In this document: in pieces, positions 50,744-58,604 of the stretch | Position numbering within the stretch: the first letter of the stretch is position 1 | How the letters are laid out: each line of letters begins with the position of its first letter | From: Caryophanales bacterium | GTDB lineage: Bacteria; Bacillota; Bacilli; Bacillales; Amphibacillaceae | DNA: 64,000 nt | NCBI GenBank assembly: GCA_029257405.1 | Contig: JARIBO010000029.1 | Span: 16,764-80,763 of the forward strand | Direction: 5' to 3' | Position numbers and translations under genes: made by a program | Notes under the pieces: model-generated | Database searches by the model: none | What the model was told of the DNA's origin: nothing | What the model saw: the letters and a program-made list of their open reading frames with translations, nothing else

Positions 50744-51589
50744 GTGGATAAATGGAAAGAGTTTATCGATGTAAGCAATTTACGATTAATTAATCATTTA
50801 AATATAAGTCAATTTGATACAGTTGATTACGAGGCGATGACATCTTTTGCAATTGATGATGCACTTGCCCTTTCAATTGGTGATAAGGCCTCACCTACAA
50901 CAATAAGATTATGGATTCATGACCAAACAGTTGTCTTAGGTATTCCTGATTCACGCATGCCGTATATTAAAGATGGTCTCGATTTTTTAAGAAGCAAAAA
51001 CCAGAACGTTATTATTAGAAATAGCGGTGGATTAGCGGTCGCACTTGATAGCGGTGTATTAAACTTATCTTTAATCTTATCAAATGACACTAAAGTTTCG
51101 ATTCATACAGGCTATGACGTTATGACATCTTTTATTAAAGATTTATTAAAAAATTATACAACAGATATTAAAGCTTATGAAATTATTGGCTCTTATTGTC
51201 CAGGTGATTACGATTTAAGCATTAATGGGATAAAATTTGCTGGAATTTCTCAACGTCGTGTAAAAAACGGAATTTCTATACAAATTTACCTTGATATTAA
51301 TGGACAATGTGAAAGCCGTGCTAATTTAATAAAAGATTTTTATTCTATAAGTTTAAAAGACGCAAAAACAAAAATAGAGTATCCGAAAGTAAACCCTAAA
51401 GTAATGGGTTCTTTATCTAAGATACTAAATAAAAACATCACTGTTAATGATGTATTAACTCAGTTAGATAAACTTTTAAATGATAACCAAGCAAAGCTAG
51501 AGTCAAGCGAAGTTACAACACAAGAATTAATTGATTTTCATAAACGCTTTTCTCAAATGAAAAAAAGAAACGAAGAAATTAATTTATAA
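50744..51589 (+). CDS. lipL: octanoyl-[GcvH]:protein N-octanoyltransferase (LipL)
   Basis: Amidotransferase of the lipoate pathway that moves octanoyl from GcvH to other lipoyl domains. The BPL/LplA fold of 281 residues contains the catalytic cysteine in GSYCPGDYDLSINGIKFAG (about 148), the hallmark of LipL as distinct from ATP-dependent ligases. The GTG start is seven bases from AGGAG. Divergent from ywfO and convergent with pta. LipM and GcvH are not in the window. Confidence 0.88.
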   Translation: MDKWKEFIDVSNLRLINHLNISQFDTVDYEAMTSFAIDDALALSIGDKASPTTIRLWIHDQTVVLGIPDSRMPYIKDGLDFLRSKNQNVIIRNSGGLAVALDSGVLNLSLILSNDTKVSIHTGYDVMTSFIKDLLKNYTTDIKAYEIIGSYCPGDYDLSINGIKFAGISQRRVKNGISIQIYLDINGQCESRANLIKDFYSISLKDAKTKIEYPKVNPKVMGSLSKILNKNITVNDVLTQLDKLLNDNQAKLESSEVTTQELIDFHKRFSQMKKRNEEINL

Positions 51590-51597
51590 AAAACGAA

Positions 51598-51637
51598 CTA
51601 GAGTGCATCGTTTATTAAGTTAAACGATGCACTCTAG
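51598..51637. terminator. bidirectional terminator
   Basis: Long inverted repeat CTAGAGTGCATCGTTT...AAACGATGCACTCTAG between the convergent lipL and pta genes, with A-rich and T-rich flanks. Confidence 0.88.
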
Positions 51638-51645
51638 TAAAGTTT

Positions 51646-52620
51646 TTATTTTGCTTGAGCCGCTGTAATAATTGCTAGCTTGTATACATCTTCAGAATTA
51701 CATCCACGTGAAAGGTCATTTACCGGCTTATTAAGTCCTTGTAAAATAGGACCGACTGCTTCAAAATTACCTAATCTTTCTGCTAGTTTATAGCCAATAT
51801 TTCCAGCATCTAAGCTTGGAAATACGAAGACCGTTGCATCACCTTTTATTTCTGAATTTGGTGCTTTTTTAGCTGCAACACTTGGAACAAATGCAGTATC
51901 AAATTGAAACTCACCATCAATTACAAGATTCGAATCAATTTCCTTTGCTTTAGTTATCGCTTCAACAACGCGTTCTGTTTCTTCAGATTTTGCTGAACCT
52001 TTTGTAGAAAAACTAAGCATTGCTATTTTAGGATCTATTCCAAATACTTTAGCTGTCTTATTACTCTCCACTGCAATTTCTGCTAAGTCATCACTTGTTG
52101 GCGCAATATTAATGGCACAATCTCCAAATACATAACGCTCTTCACCACGTACCATAATGAATACGCCAGATGTTTTATTAATGCCTGGACGTGTTTTAAT
52201 AATTTGCAGAGCTGGTCTAACAGTATCTGACGTCGAATGTACTGCACCACTTACTAAACCATGTGCTTCACCCATATGCACAAGCATTGTACCAAAGTAA
52301 TTTTCTGTTTGAAGAGTCTCTTTAGCACTTTCTTTTGTTGCTTTACCTTTTCTAACTTCTACAAATTTATCTACCATTTGATCATAATTTTCATAATTTG
52401 CTGGGTTCATCAATTGGCATTTTGTAATATCAAGACCTAATTCTTTTGCTTTAGCATGTACTTCTTTCTCATCACCAATTAAAACAGGTGTCAAAATACT
52501 TTCTTCTGCTAACTTACTTGCAGCAGATAAGACACGTTCATCCATTGCTTCAGGAAATACGATTAATTTTTTTTCGTTCGCTTTTAATGCCTTTTTTAAA
52601 TTACTAAATAATTCGCTCAT
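51646..52620 (-). CDS. pta: phosphate acetyltransferase
   Basis: Converts acetyl-CoA and phosphate to acetyl phosphate in overflow metabolism. 324 residues with no N-terminal DRTGG domain, the compact Bacillales form. Motifs: VSGAVHSTSDTVRPALQIIKT (about 123-143) and the C-terminal NDLSRGCNSEDVYKLAIITAAQ. Single gene; divergent from hemQ as in B. subtilis. Confidence 0.96.
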   Translation of the reverse strand: MSELFSNLKKALKANEKKLIVFPEAMDERVLSAASKLAEESILTPVLIGDEKEVHAKAKELGLDITKCQLMNPANYENYDQMVDKFVEVRKGKATKESAKETLQTENYFGTMLVHMGEAHGLVSGAVHSTSDTVRPALQIIKTRPGINKTSGVFIMVRGEERYVFGDCAINIAPTSDDLAEIAVESNKTAKVFGIDPKIAMLSFSTKGSAKSEETERVVEAITKAKEIDSNLVIDGEFQFDTAFVPSVAAKKAPNSEIKGDATVFVFPSLDAGNIGYKLAERLGNFEAVGPILQGLNKPVNDLSRGCNSEDVYKLAIITAAQAK

Positions 52621-52639
52621 AATTTCCTCCTTGTGATTG

Positions 52640-52703
52640 ATAAAACGCTATCTTTTCAATCCTTCGATAGTATTTATTATAACAATCAAATCGATTAATT
52701 CAA
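52640..52703 (-). promoter_or_regulatory. pta promoter with a cre-like site in the leader
   Basis: On the minus strand a -35 TTGAAT (52698-52703), 16-base spacer and -10 TATAAT (52676-52681). A cre-like sequence ATAAAACGCTATCT (52640-52653) matches 12 of 14 consensus positions in the leader. In B. subtilis CcpA activates pta from an upstream site, so a downstream site would act differently if real. Confidence 0.4.
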
Positions 52704-52821
52704 GCAGACTTTTTTTATAATCCATATTTCTTTAGATTTTACACTGTTTTTATATTATTTTTATACCTCTTTTATGCTATAGTAAAAATAGTGGACTTTT
52801 AATTAATTGGAGGTAAAAAGA

Positions 52822-53571
52822 ATGGTTGAACCAGTAGAAACTTTCGATGGATGGTACAGTTTACACGATTTAAGAACAATTGATTGGACAGCTTGGAAAT
52901 TCGCATCTGAAGTGGAACGTGAAGAAGCGCTCGTTGATTTCAATCGTTTATTAGAAAAATGGGAACATACAGAAATTAATCACGCAGGTAGTCATGCTTT
53001 TTATAAAATAATTGGTCAAAAAGCAGACTTTTTATTTATGTTTTTAAGACCGACTGTAGAAGAATTGAGTGAATTAGAAACTGAGCTAAATAAGTCTAAA
53101 ATGGGAGACTTTTTAATCCCAGCATATTCTTATTTCTCTGTTATTGAAATGTCGAGATATCGTCCTGAAAAACCAGATGAAGACTTAGAAAATTCGGATT
53201 ATGTACAAGGACGTCTCTATCCTACTTTACCAAAATGGGACTATATTTCATTTTATCCGATGGATCGTCGTCGCGAAGGGAATGACAATTGGTATACCCT
53301 TGAAAAAGACGTTAGAGCAAAACTTCTTTATGAACACAGCTTAACAGGCAGAAAGTATGCTGGAAAAATTCAGCAAGTCATTACCGGTTCAATTGGTTTT
53401 GACGAGTGGGAATGGGGCGTAACTTTATTTGCACACGATGTATTAGAACTTAAAAAAATCGTATATGAAATGCGTTTTGACGAAGTGAGCTCACGATATG
53501 GTGAATTTGGAGACTTCTTTATTGGTACAATTATTACCAAAGATGAAGTTCCTGAATTTTTTAAACTTTGA
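52822..53571 (+). CDS. hemQ: coproheme decarboxylase HemQ
   Basis: Last enzyme of the coproporphyrin-dependent heme pathway of Gram-positives, making protoheme from Fe-coproporphyrin III with peroxide. Chlorite dismutase family, 249 residues. The proximal heme histidine region LLYEHSLTGRKYAGKIQQV (about 168-186) and the C-terminal FDEVSSRYGEFGDFFIG are family hallmarks. The ATG is preceded by GGAGG; the upstream in-frame TTG is part of that site. Next to pta, as in B. subtilis and staphylococci. Confidence 0.95.
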   Translation: MVEPVETFDGWYSLHDLRTIDWTAWKFASEVEREEALVDFNRLLEKWEHTEINHAGSHAFYKIIGQKADFLFMFLRPTVEELSELETELNKSKMGDFLIPAYSYFSVIEMSRYRPEKPDEDLENSDYVQGRLYPTLPKWDYISFYPMDRRREGNDNWYTLEKDVRAKLLYEHSLTGRKYAGKIQQVITGSIGFDEWEWGVTLFAHDVLELKKIVYEMRFDEVSSRYGEFGDFFIGTIITKDEVPEFFKL

Positions 53572-53585
53572 ATAATTAAAACAAC

Positions 53586-53623
53586 AAGTCCCTATGGTAT
53601 CAAATTTGATACCATAGGGACTT
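53586..53623. terminator. bidirectional terminator
   Basis: Perfect 38-bp palindrome (arms AAGTCCCTATGGTATCAAA and complement) between convergent hemQ and ywdK, with T-rich flank on the plus strand. Confidence 0.88.
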
Positions 53624-53634
53624 ATTTTTAATTT

Positions 53635-54006
53635 TTATATAAACTTCATCATTGCATAACCAAATAATATCCAACCTATTAAGAAAAACACACCACCGAA
53701 TGGTGTTATCATAGCAAGTGACTTTATTCCTGTTGTAGAATAGAAATATAAACTACCTGAAAAAAGAATAATTCCAATTAAAAAAGTAATACCTGCCCAG
53801 TTTAAACTCGTTGCTTGAATTTTAAACATTGCAAAAGCTGTAGCTAATAGTGCTACTGTGTGAAACATTTGATATGTAACGGCTTTTTCCCAAGTTAAAA
53901 TCATTTTATCTGATATTTTTCCTTCTAAACCATGTGCCCCAAAGGCACCTAACGCAACTGCTAAAAATCCATTTATTGCAGCAACTACTAAAAAGAACTT
54001 CATCAT
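53635..54006 (-). CDS. ywdK: DUF423 family membrane protein (YwdK)
   Basis: 123-residue membrane protein with four predicted helices (about 5-22, 42-62, 68-88 and 96-118). The family signature GAFGAHGLEGKISDKMILTWEKAVTYQMFHT is in the first loop. Function unknown. It starts 20 bases after ywdI, and both lie next to each other in B. subtilis. Confidence 0.87.
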   Translation of the reverse strand: MMKFFLVVAAINGFLAVALGAFGAHGLEGKISDKMILTWEKAVTYQMFHTVALLATAFAMFKIQATSLNWAGITFLIGIILFSGSLYFYSTTGIKSLAMITPFGGVFFLIGWILFGYAMMKFI

Positions 54007-54026
54007 TTTATCTCTCCTTGTTCAGT

Positions 54027-54302
54027 TTAAAAATCAAATATTGAATCGCTCGGTATATCTGTAGATATTTGTTTATTTGTTGTCTCTACTGATTGTTTTT
54101 TGCTTTCTTGCTTAGTAAGATCTAATAATTCTTTTGTCTCTAAAGTTGCAGACTCGGATGATTCTTTACTTTCTGTTACAAGTTCACATAAAATCTCCAC
54201 ACGCTTTAATGCTTCTTTAAATAATACAGGGTCATTTACTAATTGTTCTGCTTCATTTATTTGTTGTTTAATTTTTTGAAGAATTAAATTATTTGTAATC
54301 AC
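54027..54302 (-). CDS. ywdI: YwdI family protein (DUF5327)
   Basis: 91-residue soluble protein of unknown function. The N-terminal 40 residues (ILQKIKQQINEAEQLV...FKEALKRVEILCELV) form a conserved helical hairpin; the rest is Ser/Glu/Lys/Thr-rich and probably disordered. Identified by this pattern and by its neighbour ywdK. Confidence 0.75.
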   Translation of the reverse strand: MITNNLILQKIKQQINEAEQLVNDPVLFKEALKRVEILCELVTESKESSESATLETKELLDLTKQESKKQSVETTNKQISTDIPSDSIFDF

Positions 54303-54386
54303 TTATCATCACCTCTTAATTTAGGTCGAGTAAACATAGTATAACATGATTAGTTGAATATGATATTAAATTAGCATATGAACAAT

Positions 54387-54430
54387 AAAAAAGCTATTTA
54401 CATGGTTTAAACCATGTAAATAGCTTTTTT
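54387..54430. terminator. terminator after yceI
   Basis: Perfect 44-bp palindrome (arms AAAAAAGCTATTTACATGGTTT and complement), 14 bases past the yceI stop on the minus strand, with A- and T-runs on both sides. Confidence 0.88.
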
Positions 54431-54443
54431 AATGTTTTTAAAC

Positions 54444-54974
54444 TTACTGACGTAATTGAATTTCAATGTTAATTTTTATTTCATCGCCAACTACGACTCC
54501 ACCTGCTTCAAGTGCTGCGTTCCACGTTAAACCGAAATCTTTACGATTAATTTTTGTACTACCCGTAAATCCAGCAGCTTGGTCTCCACTCATTGGGTCT
54601 TTAGCAGCACCTTCAAAAGCGATATCAAATGTTACTTGGTTTGTCGTACCTCGAATTGTAAAGTCACCAGTCATATCGTATTTATCTTCTGACTTTTTAA
54701 CGATATCTGTTGCTTTAAATGTTATATTCGGATGATTTTCTACATCAAAGAAGTCAGCTGAACGTAAATGATCGTCTCTATCTGACATACGTGTATCAAC
54801 AGAATTTGCATCGATTGTAAACTCAATGTTTGCATCTGTTAAATCTGTCGGATCTGCTTCAATCTTTCCGTCAAACTCGTTAAATGTTCCTTTCACGTTT
54901 GAAATCATCATATGTCTTACTGAAAAACCAATTGTACTATGAACTGTATCTACGTTCCATGTTGCTTTTGTCAT
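54444..54974 (-). CDS. YceI-like lipocalin-fold protein
   Basis: 176-residue YceI family beta-barrel that binds polyisoprenoid or quinone-like molecules. The family start ATWNVDTVHSTIGFSVRHMMISNVKGTF and the SADFFDVENHPNITFKAT motif are complete. There is no signal peptide, so it is cytoplasmic, unlike E. coli YceI. It lies just downstream of an MhqR-type regulator that senses quinones, and half-sites of that operator lie in its promoter region; a role in quinone handling is inferred. Confidence 0.9.
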   Translation of the reverse strand: MTKATWNVDTVHSTIGFSVRHMMISNVKGTFNEFDGKIEADPTDLTDANIEFTIDANSVDTRMSDRDDHLRSADFFDVENHPNITFKATDIVKKSEDKYDMTGDFTIRGTTNQVTFDIAFEGAAKDPMSGDQAAGFTGSTKINRKDFGLTWNAALEAGGVVVGDEIKINIEIQLRQ

Positions 54975-55035
54975 TTAAATTCCTCCAATATTAGTCAATT
55001 TTAAATTAACTAAATTAATTTTTATTTATTATAAT

Positions 55036-55064
55036 AATTAACTCGATTATTTCATCTGAGTCAA
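55036..55064 (-). promoter_or_regulatory. candidate yceI promoter with MhqR-like half-sites
   Basis: On the minus strand a -35 TTGACT (55059-55064), 17-base spacer and a poor -10 TTAATT (55036-55041). The spacer region contains CTCAGAT and TCGAG, the two halves of the mhqR operator, but separated by seven extra bases. Confidence 0.35.
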
Positions 55065-55083
55065 TTATATAAATTAAAGATAT

Positions 55084-55545
55084 TTACATACTTTCTGCAT
55101 GGTAACCAAGTTTCTTTAGTTGTAGAATCATTGATTCTTTTTCATCTGGATTCAAACCACCAAAAATCTCATGTAATACTAACTTATGCTTTGGGAATAT
55201 TTCATCCATTAAAGCAATTCCATTCTTTGTAAGTCCAGCATGAGTAATACGACGATCGTTTGGACAAGACTTTCTTTCTAATAGTTTCTTTGCTTCCAAT
55301 TTATCGACTACATAAGTAATGCTGCTACTAGCAAGTAGTAATCTCTGGCCTATTTTTTGAATGGGGTGGTCACCCTTATTGTAAAGTAGTTCGAGTACAC
55401 CAAATTCAGTTTTATTTAGACCACGACTTTTTATGTCTTTAATGACCTGCTTCTGAATAGATTCTAAAGTTCGTGTTAGCACAACAAAGAGTTTTAATGA
55501 TAATTGAGTATCTTTTTCGTCATTTTTAATAGATACAATAATCAT
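55084..55545 (-). CDS. mhqR: MarR-family regulator, MhqR-like
   Basis: 153-residue winged-helix repressor closely resembling B. subtilis MhqR, which controls quinone- and azo-compound-detoxifying genes. The pattern LNKTEFGVLELLYNKGDHPIQKIG and LLASSSITYVVDKLEAKKLLER plus the wing DRRITHAGLT match throughout. A promoter and operator directly upstream set the transcription start near 55572, so the ATG at 55545 is the first usable one; it sits very close to GGAGAGG. The longer upstream frame would overlap the -35. Confidence 0.85.
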   Translation of the reverse strand: MIIVSIKNDEKDTQLSLKLFVVLTRTLESIQKQVIKDIKSRGLNKTEFGVLELLYNKGDHPIQKIGQRLLLASSSITYVVDKLEAKKLLERKSCPNDRRITHAGLTKNGIALMDEIFPKHKLVLHEIFGGLNPDEKESMILQLKKLGYHAESM

Positions 55546-55560
55546 CCTCTCCAATTGATA

Positions 55561-55608
55561 TATCTCGAATCTGAGATAATCATACAACAAAAGAATACTT
55601 CTTGTCAA
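55561..55608 (-). promoter_or_regulatory. mhqR promoter and MhqR operator
   Basis: On the minus strand a consensus -35 TTGACA (55603-55608), 18-base spacer and -10 TATGAT (55579-55584). The operator TATCTCGAATCTGAGATA (55561-55578) follows at once; it matches the known MhqR repeat TATCTCGAATTCGAGATA except near the centre. Autorepression is expected. Confidence 0.85.
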
Positions 55609-55683
55609 CCCCATTGCTTGTCATTTAATTTTATAAACTACTTAGGAGAAATTATTTAATCTGATTTATTATTTTGTTCATAG

Positions 55684-55716
55684 AAAAAACACGCTAAAAT
55701 TTAGCGTGTTTTTTTA
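55684..55716 (-). terminator. terminator after aspA
   Basis: AACACGCTAAA/TTTAGCGTGTT with flanking A and T runs, touching the aspA stop codon. Confidence 0.85.
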
Positions 55717-57135
55717 TTTTTGAAGTAAGGCTTCTCCTGCAATACCTGGACGCGTCATTTCAAACGGTTCTAATATTTGGTTAATTGCCACTTCAGATAA
55801 AACTTTATCTCGTAAAAGCAAGGTTCTAATCGAGACACCTGTTTCGATTGCTTCTTTCGCAACGTCTGTGGCAATTTTATAACCTATATGTGGATTTAAT
55901 GCAGTTATAATTCCAATACTATTTTCTACATCGACTTTACACTTTTCGATATTAGCCTCGATTCCTGTGATACAATAATCTGTAAATACTGGTAATACTT
56001 GTGTCATCATTTTTAATGACTCATGTAAATTAAAGACGATAACTGGTTCCATCACATTGAGCTCAAATTGACCCGCTTCAGAAGCCATAGAGATAGTTTG
56101 ATCATTTCCTGCTACTTGAAAAGCAACTTGATTTACTACTTCACAAATAACTGGGTTGACTTTACCAGGCATAATTGATGATCCTGGTTGACGAGCTGGT
56201 AAGACAATTTCATTTATACCTGCACGGGGACCTGAACTCATCAATCTTAAATCATTCGCTATTTTTGATATATTTAACATACATATTTTTAATGTACTTG
56301 ATACTTCTGTATAAGCATCTGTAGTCTGAGTCGCATCAATTAAATTTATAGGCGATGTCAGTGGATAATCCGTTAATTCAGCTAAAATTTCAACAGCTCG
56401 TTTTGTATATTCTGGATCAGCATTTAACCCTGTCCCGACTGCTGTTGCACCTAGATTTACAGTCAGTAAATTTTCTCTTGCATTTGCTATTCTTCTTAAA
56501 TCACGGTTAAGTACTTCGCCGTAAGCTTCAAATTCTTGGCCTAACCTAATTGGTACAGCGTCTTGTAAATGTGTTCTTCCCATTTTAATCACATCATTAA
56601 ATTCTGTACCTTTTGATTTAAATGCAGTTTGTAAATTTTCTATTGTCGTTTTTAAGCGTGTCATTAAATTTAGCGTAGCTACATGGATCGCTGTTGGAAA
56701 AGCATCATTTGTTGACTGAGCCATATTAACATGAACATTAGGATGAATAATTTCGTATTCGCCTTTATTTTTACCAAGTATTTCAAGCGCACGATTTGCA
56801 ATAACTTCATTTGCATTCATATTTGTTGAAGTTCCTGCCCCGCCTTGAATGGGATCTACGACAAATTGATCATGTAAATCTCCAGCAAGGATTTCGTCTG
56901 TGGCACTAACAATGGCTTTACCTATATCTAGATTTAAACGTCCTATTTCCATATTTGCTAATGCTGCAGCTTTTTTTACATAGGCAATACCATTAATGAG
57001 TTCTTTTTCTATTAGATAGCCTGTGATTGGAAAATTTTCCTGCGCTCTTAATGTCTGAATACCATAATAAGCATTGCTTGGAACTAATTTCTCCCCTAGT
57101 AAATCTTCTTCTAATCTAACTGACTCTTCACTCAT
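55714..57135 (-). CDS. aspA: aspartate ammonia-lyase
   Basis: Deaminates aspartate to fumarate and ammonia. Fumarase/aspartase superfamily, 473 residues. The flexible SS loop with catalytic serine is GSSIMPGKVNPV (about residue 320), and N-terminal EEDLLGEKLVP and TSTNMNANEVIANRA are typical. Fumarase class II shares most of this; the GSSIMPGKVNPVICEVVNQVA text and absence of a fumarase-type B-site favour aspartase. Start is the ATG nine bases after AGGAGGA. Confidence 0.87.
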   Translation of the reverse strand: MSEESVRLEEDLLGEKLVPSNAYYGIQTLRAQENFPITGYLIEKELINGIAYVKKAAALANMEIGRLNLDIGKAIVSATDEILAGDLHDQFVVDPIQGGAGTSTNMNANEVIANRALEILGKNKGEYEIIHPNVHVNMAQSTNDAFPTAIHVATLNLMTRLKTTIENLQTAFKSKGTEFNDVIKMGRTHLQDAVPIRLGQEFEAYGEVLNRDLRRIANARENLLTVNLGATAVGTGLNADPEYTKRAVEILAELTDYPLTSPINLIDATQTTDAYTEVSSTLKICMLNISKIANDLRLMSSGPRAGINEIVLPARQPGSSIMPGKVNPVICEVVNQVAFQVAGNDQTISMASEAGQFELNVMEPVIVFNLHESLKMMTQVLPVFTDYCITGIEANIEKCKVDVENSIGIITALNPHIGYKIATDVAKEAIETGVSIRTLLLRDKVLSEVAINQILEPFEMTRPGIAGEALLQK

Positions 57136-57277
57136 TTTGTATATTCCTCCTAATATTAACCAATCCTTGGATGTTTTTGATAACATATTATTATACCATT
57201 TAATAAGCTCGATTTAATAACTACTTTAAATTATATCCACCTTACCATAATTGTCAAACTATTCTTTCAAATTAAGA

Positions 57278-58042
57278 TTAATTTTGTTTAGGTTTTTCAG
57301 TTTCGACTTTATTAGATAAGAACCAACCTAAAAGAGCGATTGTTACAAGACCTATATAGAAAATGAGTTTCCAAAGCGTTGAATGAGCAAATTCAGTAGA
57401 AATAATTGCTATATCAGGATGCGCCAGTGTTAATACTGCAAGCTTCACCCCAACCCAACCAACAATAACAAATGCTGCCATTTCAAGTCCAGGACGTTTT
57501 TGTAAGAGCTCTACAAATAAATTAGCTGCAAATCGCATAATGATAACACCAATCATTCCACCAGCAAATATAACGATAAACTGACCACCATCTAAGCTAC
57601 CTACTGTAAATAAACCAGTCGCTGGTAAAGCTACTGCTAATGCTACCGCTGCTAAAATTGAATCAACTGCAAAAGCTAAATCTGCTATTTCTACTTTTAC
57701 AACAGTCATCCAAAATCCACTTTTAGATTCTTTTTTCTTTATATCATGTTCATTTAAGGTCGCTTTATCGTATAAATGCTTAATTGCTATAAAGAGTAAA
57801 TAAACCGCACCGATTGCTTGAACTTGCCAAAAATCGACAATAAACGAAATCATAAATAATGATCCAAATCGTAATACAAATGCCCCAACTAAACCATAAA
57901 ACAGTGCTTTTCTTCTTTCTTCTAACGGTAAATGTTTCACCATAATTGCCAGTACTAATGCGTTATCTGCTGCAAGCAAACCTTCTAAACCGATTAATAC
58001 AACAAAAACCCAAGCATATTCAATCAATAATTGTGCGTCCAT
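57278..58042 (-). CDS. TerC-family membrane protein, Mn-riboswitch controlled
   Basis: 254-residue TerC-family integral membrane protein with about seven helices (8-25, 43-62, 68-85, 112-135, 145-168, 190-210 and 222-245). The metal-coordinating acidic residues in helices are visible (LEGLLAADNALVLAIMVKHLP and EIADLAFAVDSILAAVA). TerC proteins of this kind (YceF/YkoY type) are implicated in Mn export or loading of exported enzymes. A yybP-ykoY aptamer in its leader supports a manganese role. Confidence 0.9.
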   Translation of the reverse strand: MDAQLLIEYAWVFVVLIGLEGLLAADNALVLAIMVKHLPLEERRKALFYGLVGAFVLRFGSLFMISFIVDFWQVQAIGAVYLLFIAIKHLYDKATLNEHDIKKKESKSGFWMTVVKVEIADLAFAVDSILAAVALAVALPATGLFTVGSLDGGQFIVIFAGGMIGVIIMRFAANLFVELLQKRPGLEMAAFVIVGWVGVKLAVLTLAHPDIAIISTEFAHSTLWKLIFYIGLVTIALLGWFLSNKVETEKPKQN

Positions 58043-58059
58043 ATGAATTATTCTCCTTT

Positions 58060-58226
58060 AAAATACAAAATGACCTTTACCTTAATAAAATTTCTTTAAG
58101 TACATATACTTAAACAAACTTTTATTAGGTAAAGGTCTTGCTAACAACATCAGTTGCCAATTAGGCCGGAGATTTTTTCTCGTAATGACGACACTAATTG
58201 TACAGCTACTCCCCTTTAACAAAGGC
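58060..58226 (-). promoter_or_regulatory. yybP-ykoY manganese riboswitch
   Basis: The aptamer runs from GGGGAGTAGC (58216-58207) through GTGTCGTCATTACGAG and the CTCCGGCC-TAATTGG-CAACTGATGTTG segment to AGCAAGACCTTTACC. These are the conserved blocks of the family. The last block (GACCTTTACC, 58137-58128) also pairs with GGTAAAGGTC (58081-58072) in a long terminator hairpin followed by ATTTTGTATTTT. Mn binding would hold that strand in the aptamer's base helix, open the terminator and switch terC on. Confidence 0.92.
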
Positions 58227-58243
58227 TTTTATTATCTAGGTAA

Positions 58244-58272
58244 ATTTTATCACTTCTTTTTCTGCTAGTCAA
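58244..58272 (-). promoter_or_regulatory. promoter of the riboswitch-terC transcript
   Basis: A -35 TTGACT (58267-58272), a 17-base spacer and a -10 TAAAAT (58244-58249) on the minus strand, placing the start about 15 bases before the aptamer. Confidence 0.75.
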
Positions 58273-58292
58273 CAACTAATGAAGTAATTCAT

Positions 58293-58322
58293 TTGGATAT
58301 TCAAGTCCTTTTGCGTTATTAT
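58293..58322 (+). promoter_or_regulatory. candidate promoter of the SE1561-family gene
   Basis: A -35 TTGGAT (58293-58298), an 18-base spacer and a -10 TATTAT (58317-58322), 40 bases before the start codon and divergent from the terC promoter. Confidence 0.5.
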
Positions 58323-58362
58323 ATAGATGTTCTTAATTTAATAATTGTGAAAGGGATGAATA

Positions 58363-58542
58363 ATGGTGCAAAGGAAAATTGCGGATGAATTAAATTTTTT
58401 AAAAGCAGACTATGTTCGAATTCAAGAAGATTTAGAAAAACTATCTTTTGTCGGTGGCAATGCCGCTTCTGCTGAAGAGCAACTTGTTCGATTAGAAAAT
58501 GAAATAGCAGATAAACGTAAAGAACTTGCCGCTTATCGCTAA
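58363..58542 (+). CDS. SE1561-family small protein
   Basis: A 59-residue protein, MVQRKIADELNFLKADY at its start and ending KRKELAAYR. It is highly charged, almost entirely helical with heptad-like spacing (EEQLVRLENEIADKRKEL), and carries a short Phe-Val-Gly-Gly-Asn break in the middle, as in a helical hairpin. AAAGGG lies seven bases before the ATG. It resembles the small SE1561 family known from staphylococci and relatives; its function is unknown. Confidence 0.75.
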   Translation: MVQRKIADELNFLKADYVRIQEDLEKLSFVGGNAASAEEQLVRLENEIADKRKELAAYR

Positions 58543-58551
58543 TTATATAAA

Positions 58552-58597
58552 AAGCTCAAAACAAGTATCTCTTATTAGAGAATAATGTTTTGAGCTT
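58552..58597. terminator. bidirectional terminator
   Basis: Arms AAGCTCAAAACA and TGTTTTGAGCTT enclosing an inner hairpin CTCTTATTAGAG, between the SE1561-family gene and the convergent antiporter gene. Confidence 0.8.
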
Positions 58598-58604
58598 CTT
58601 TGTT

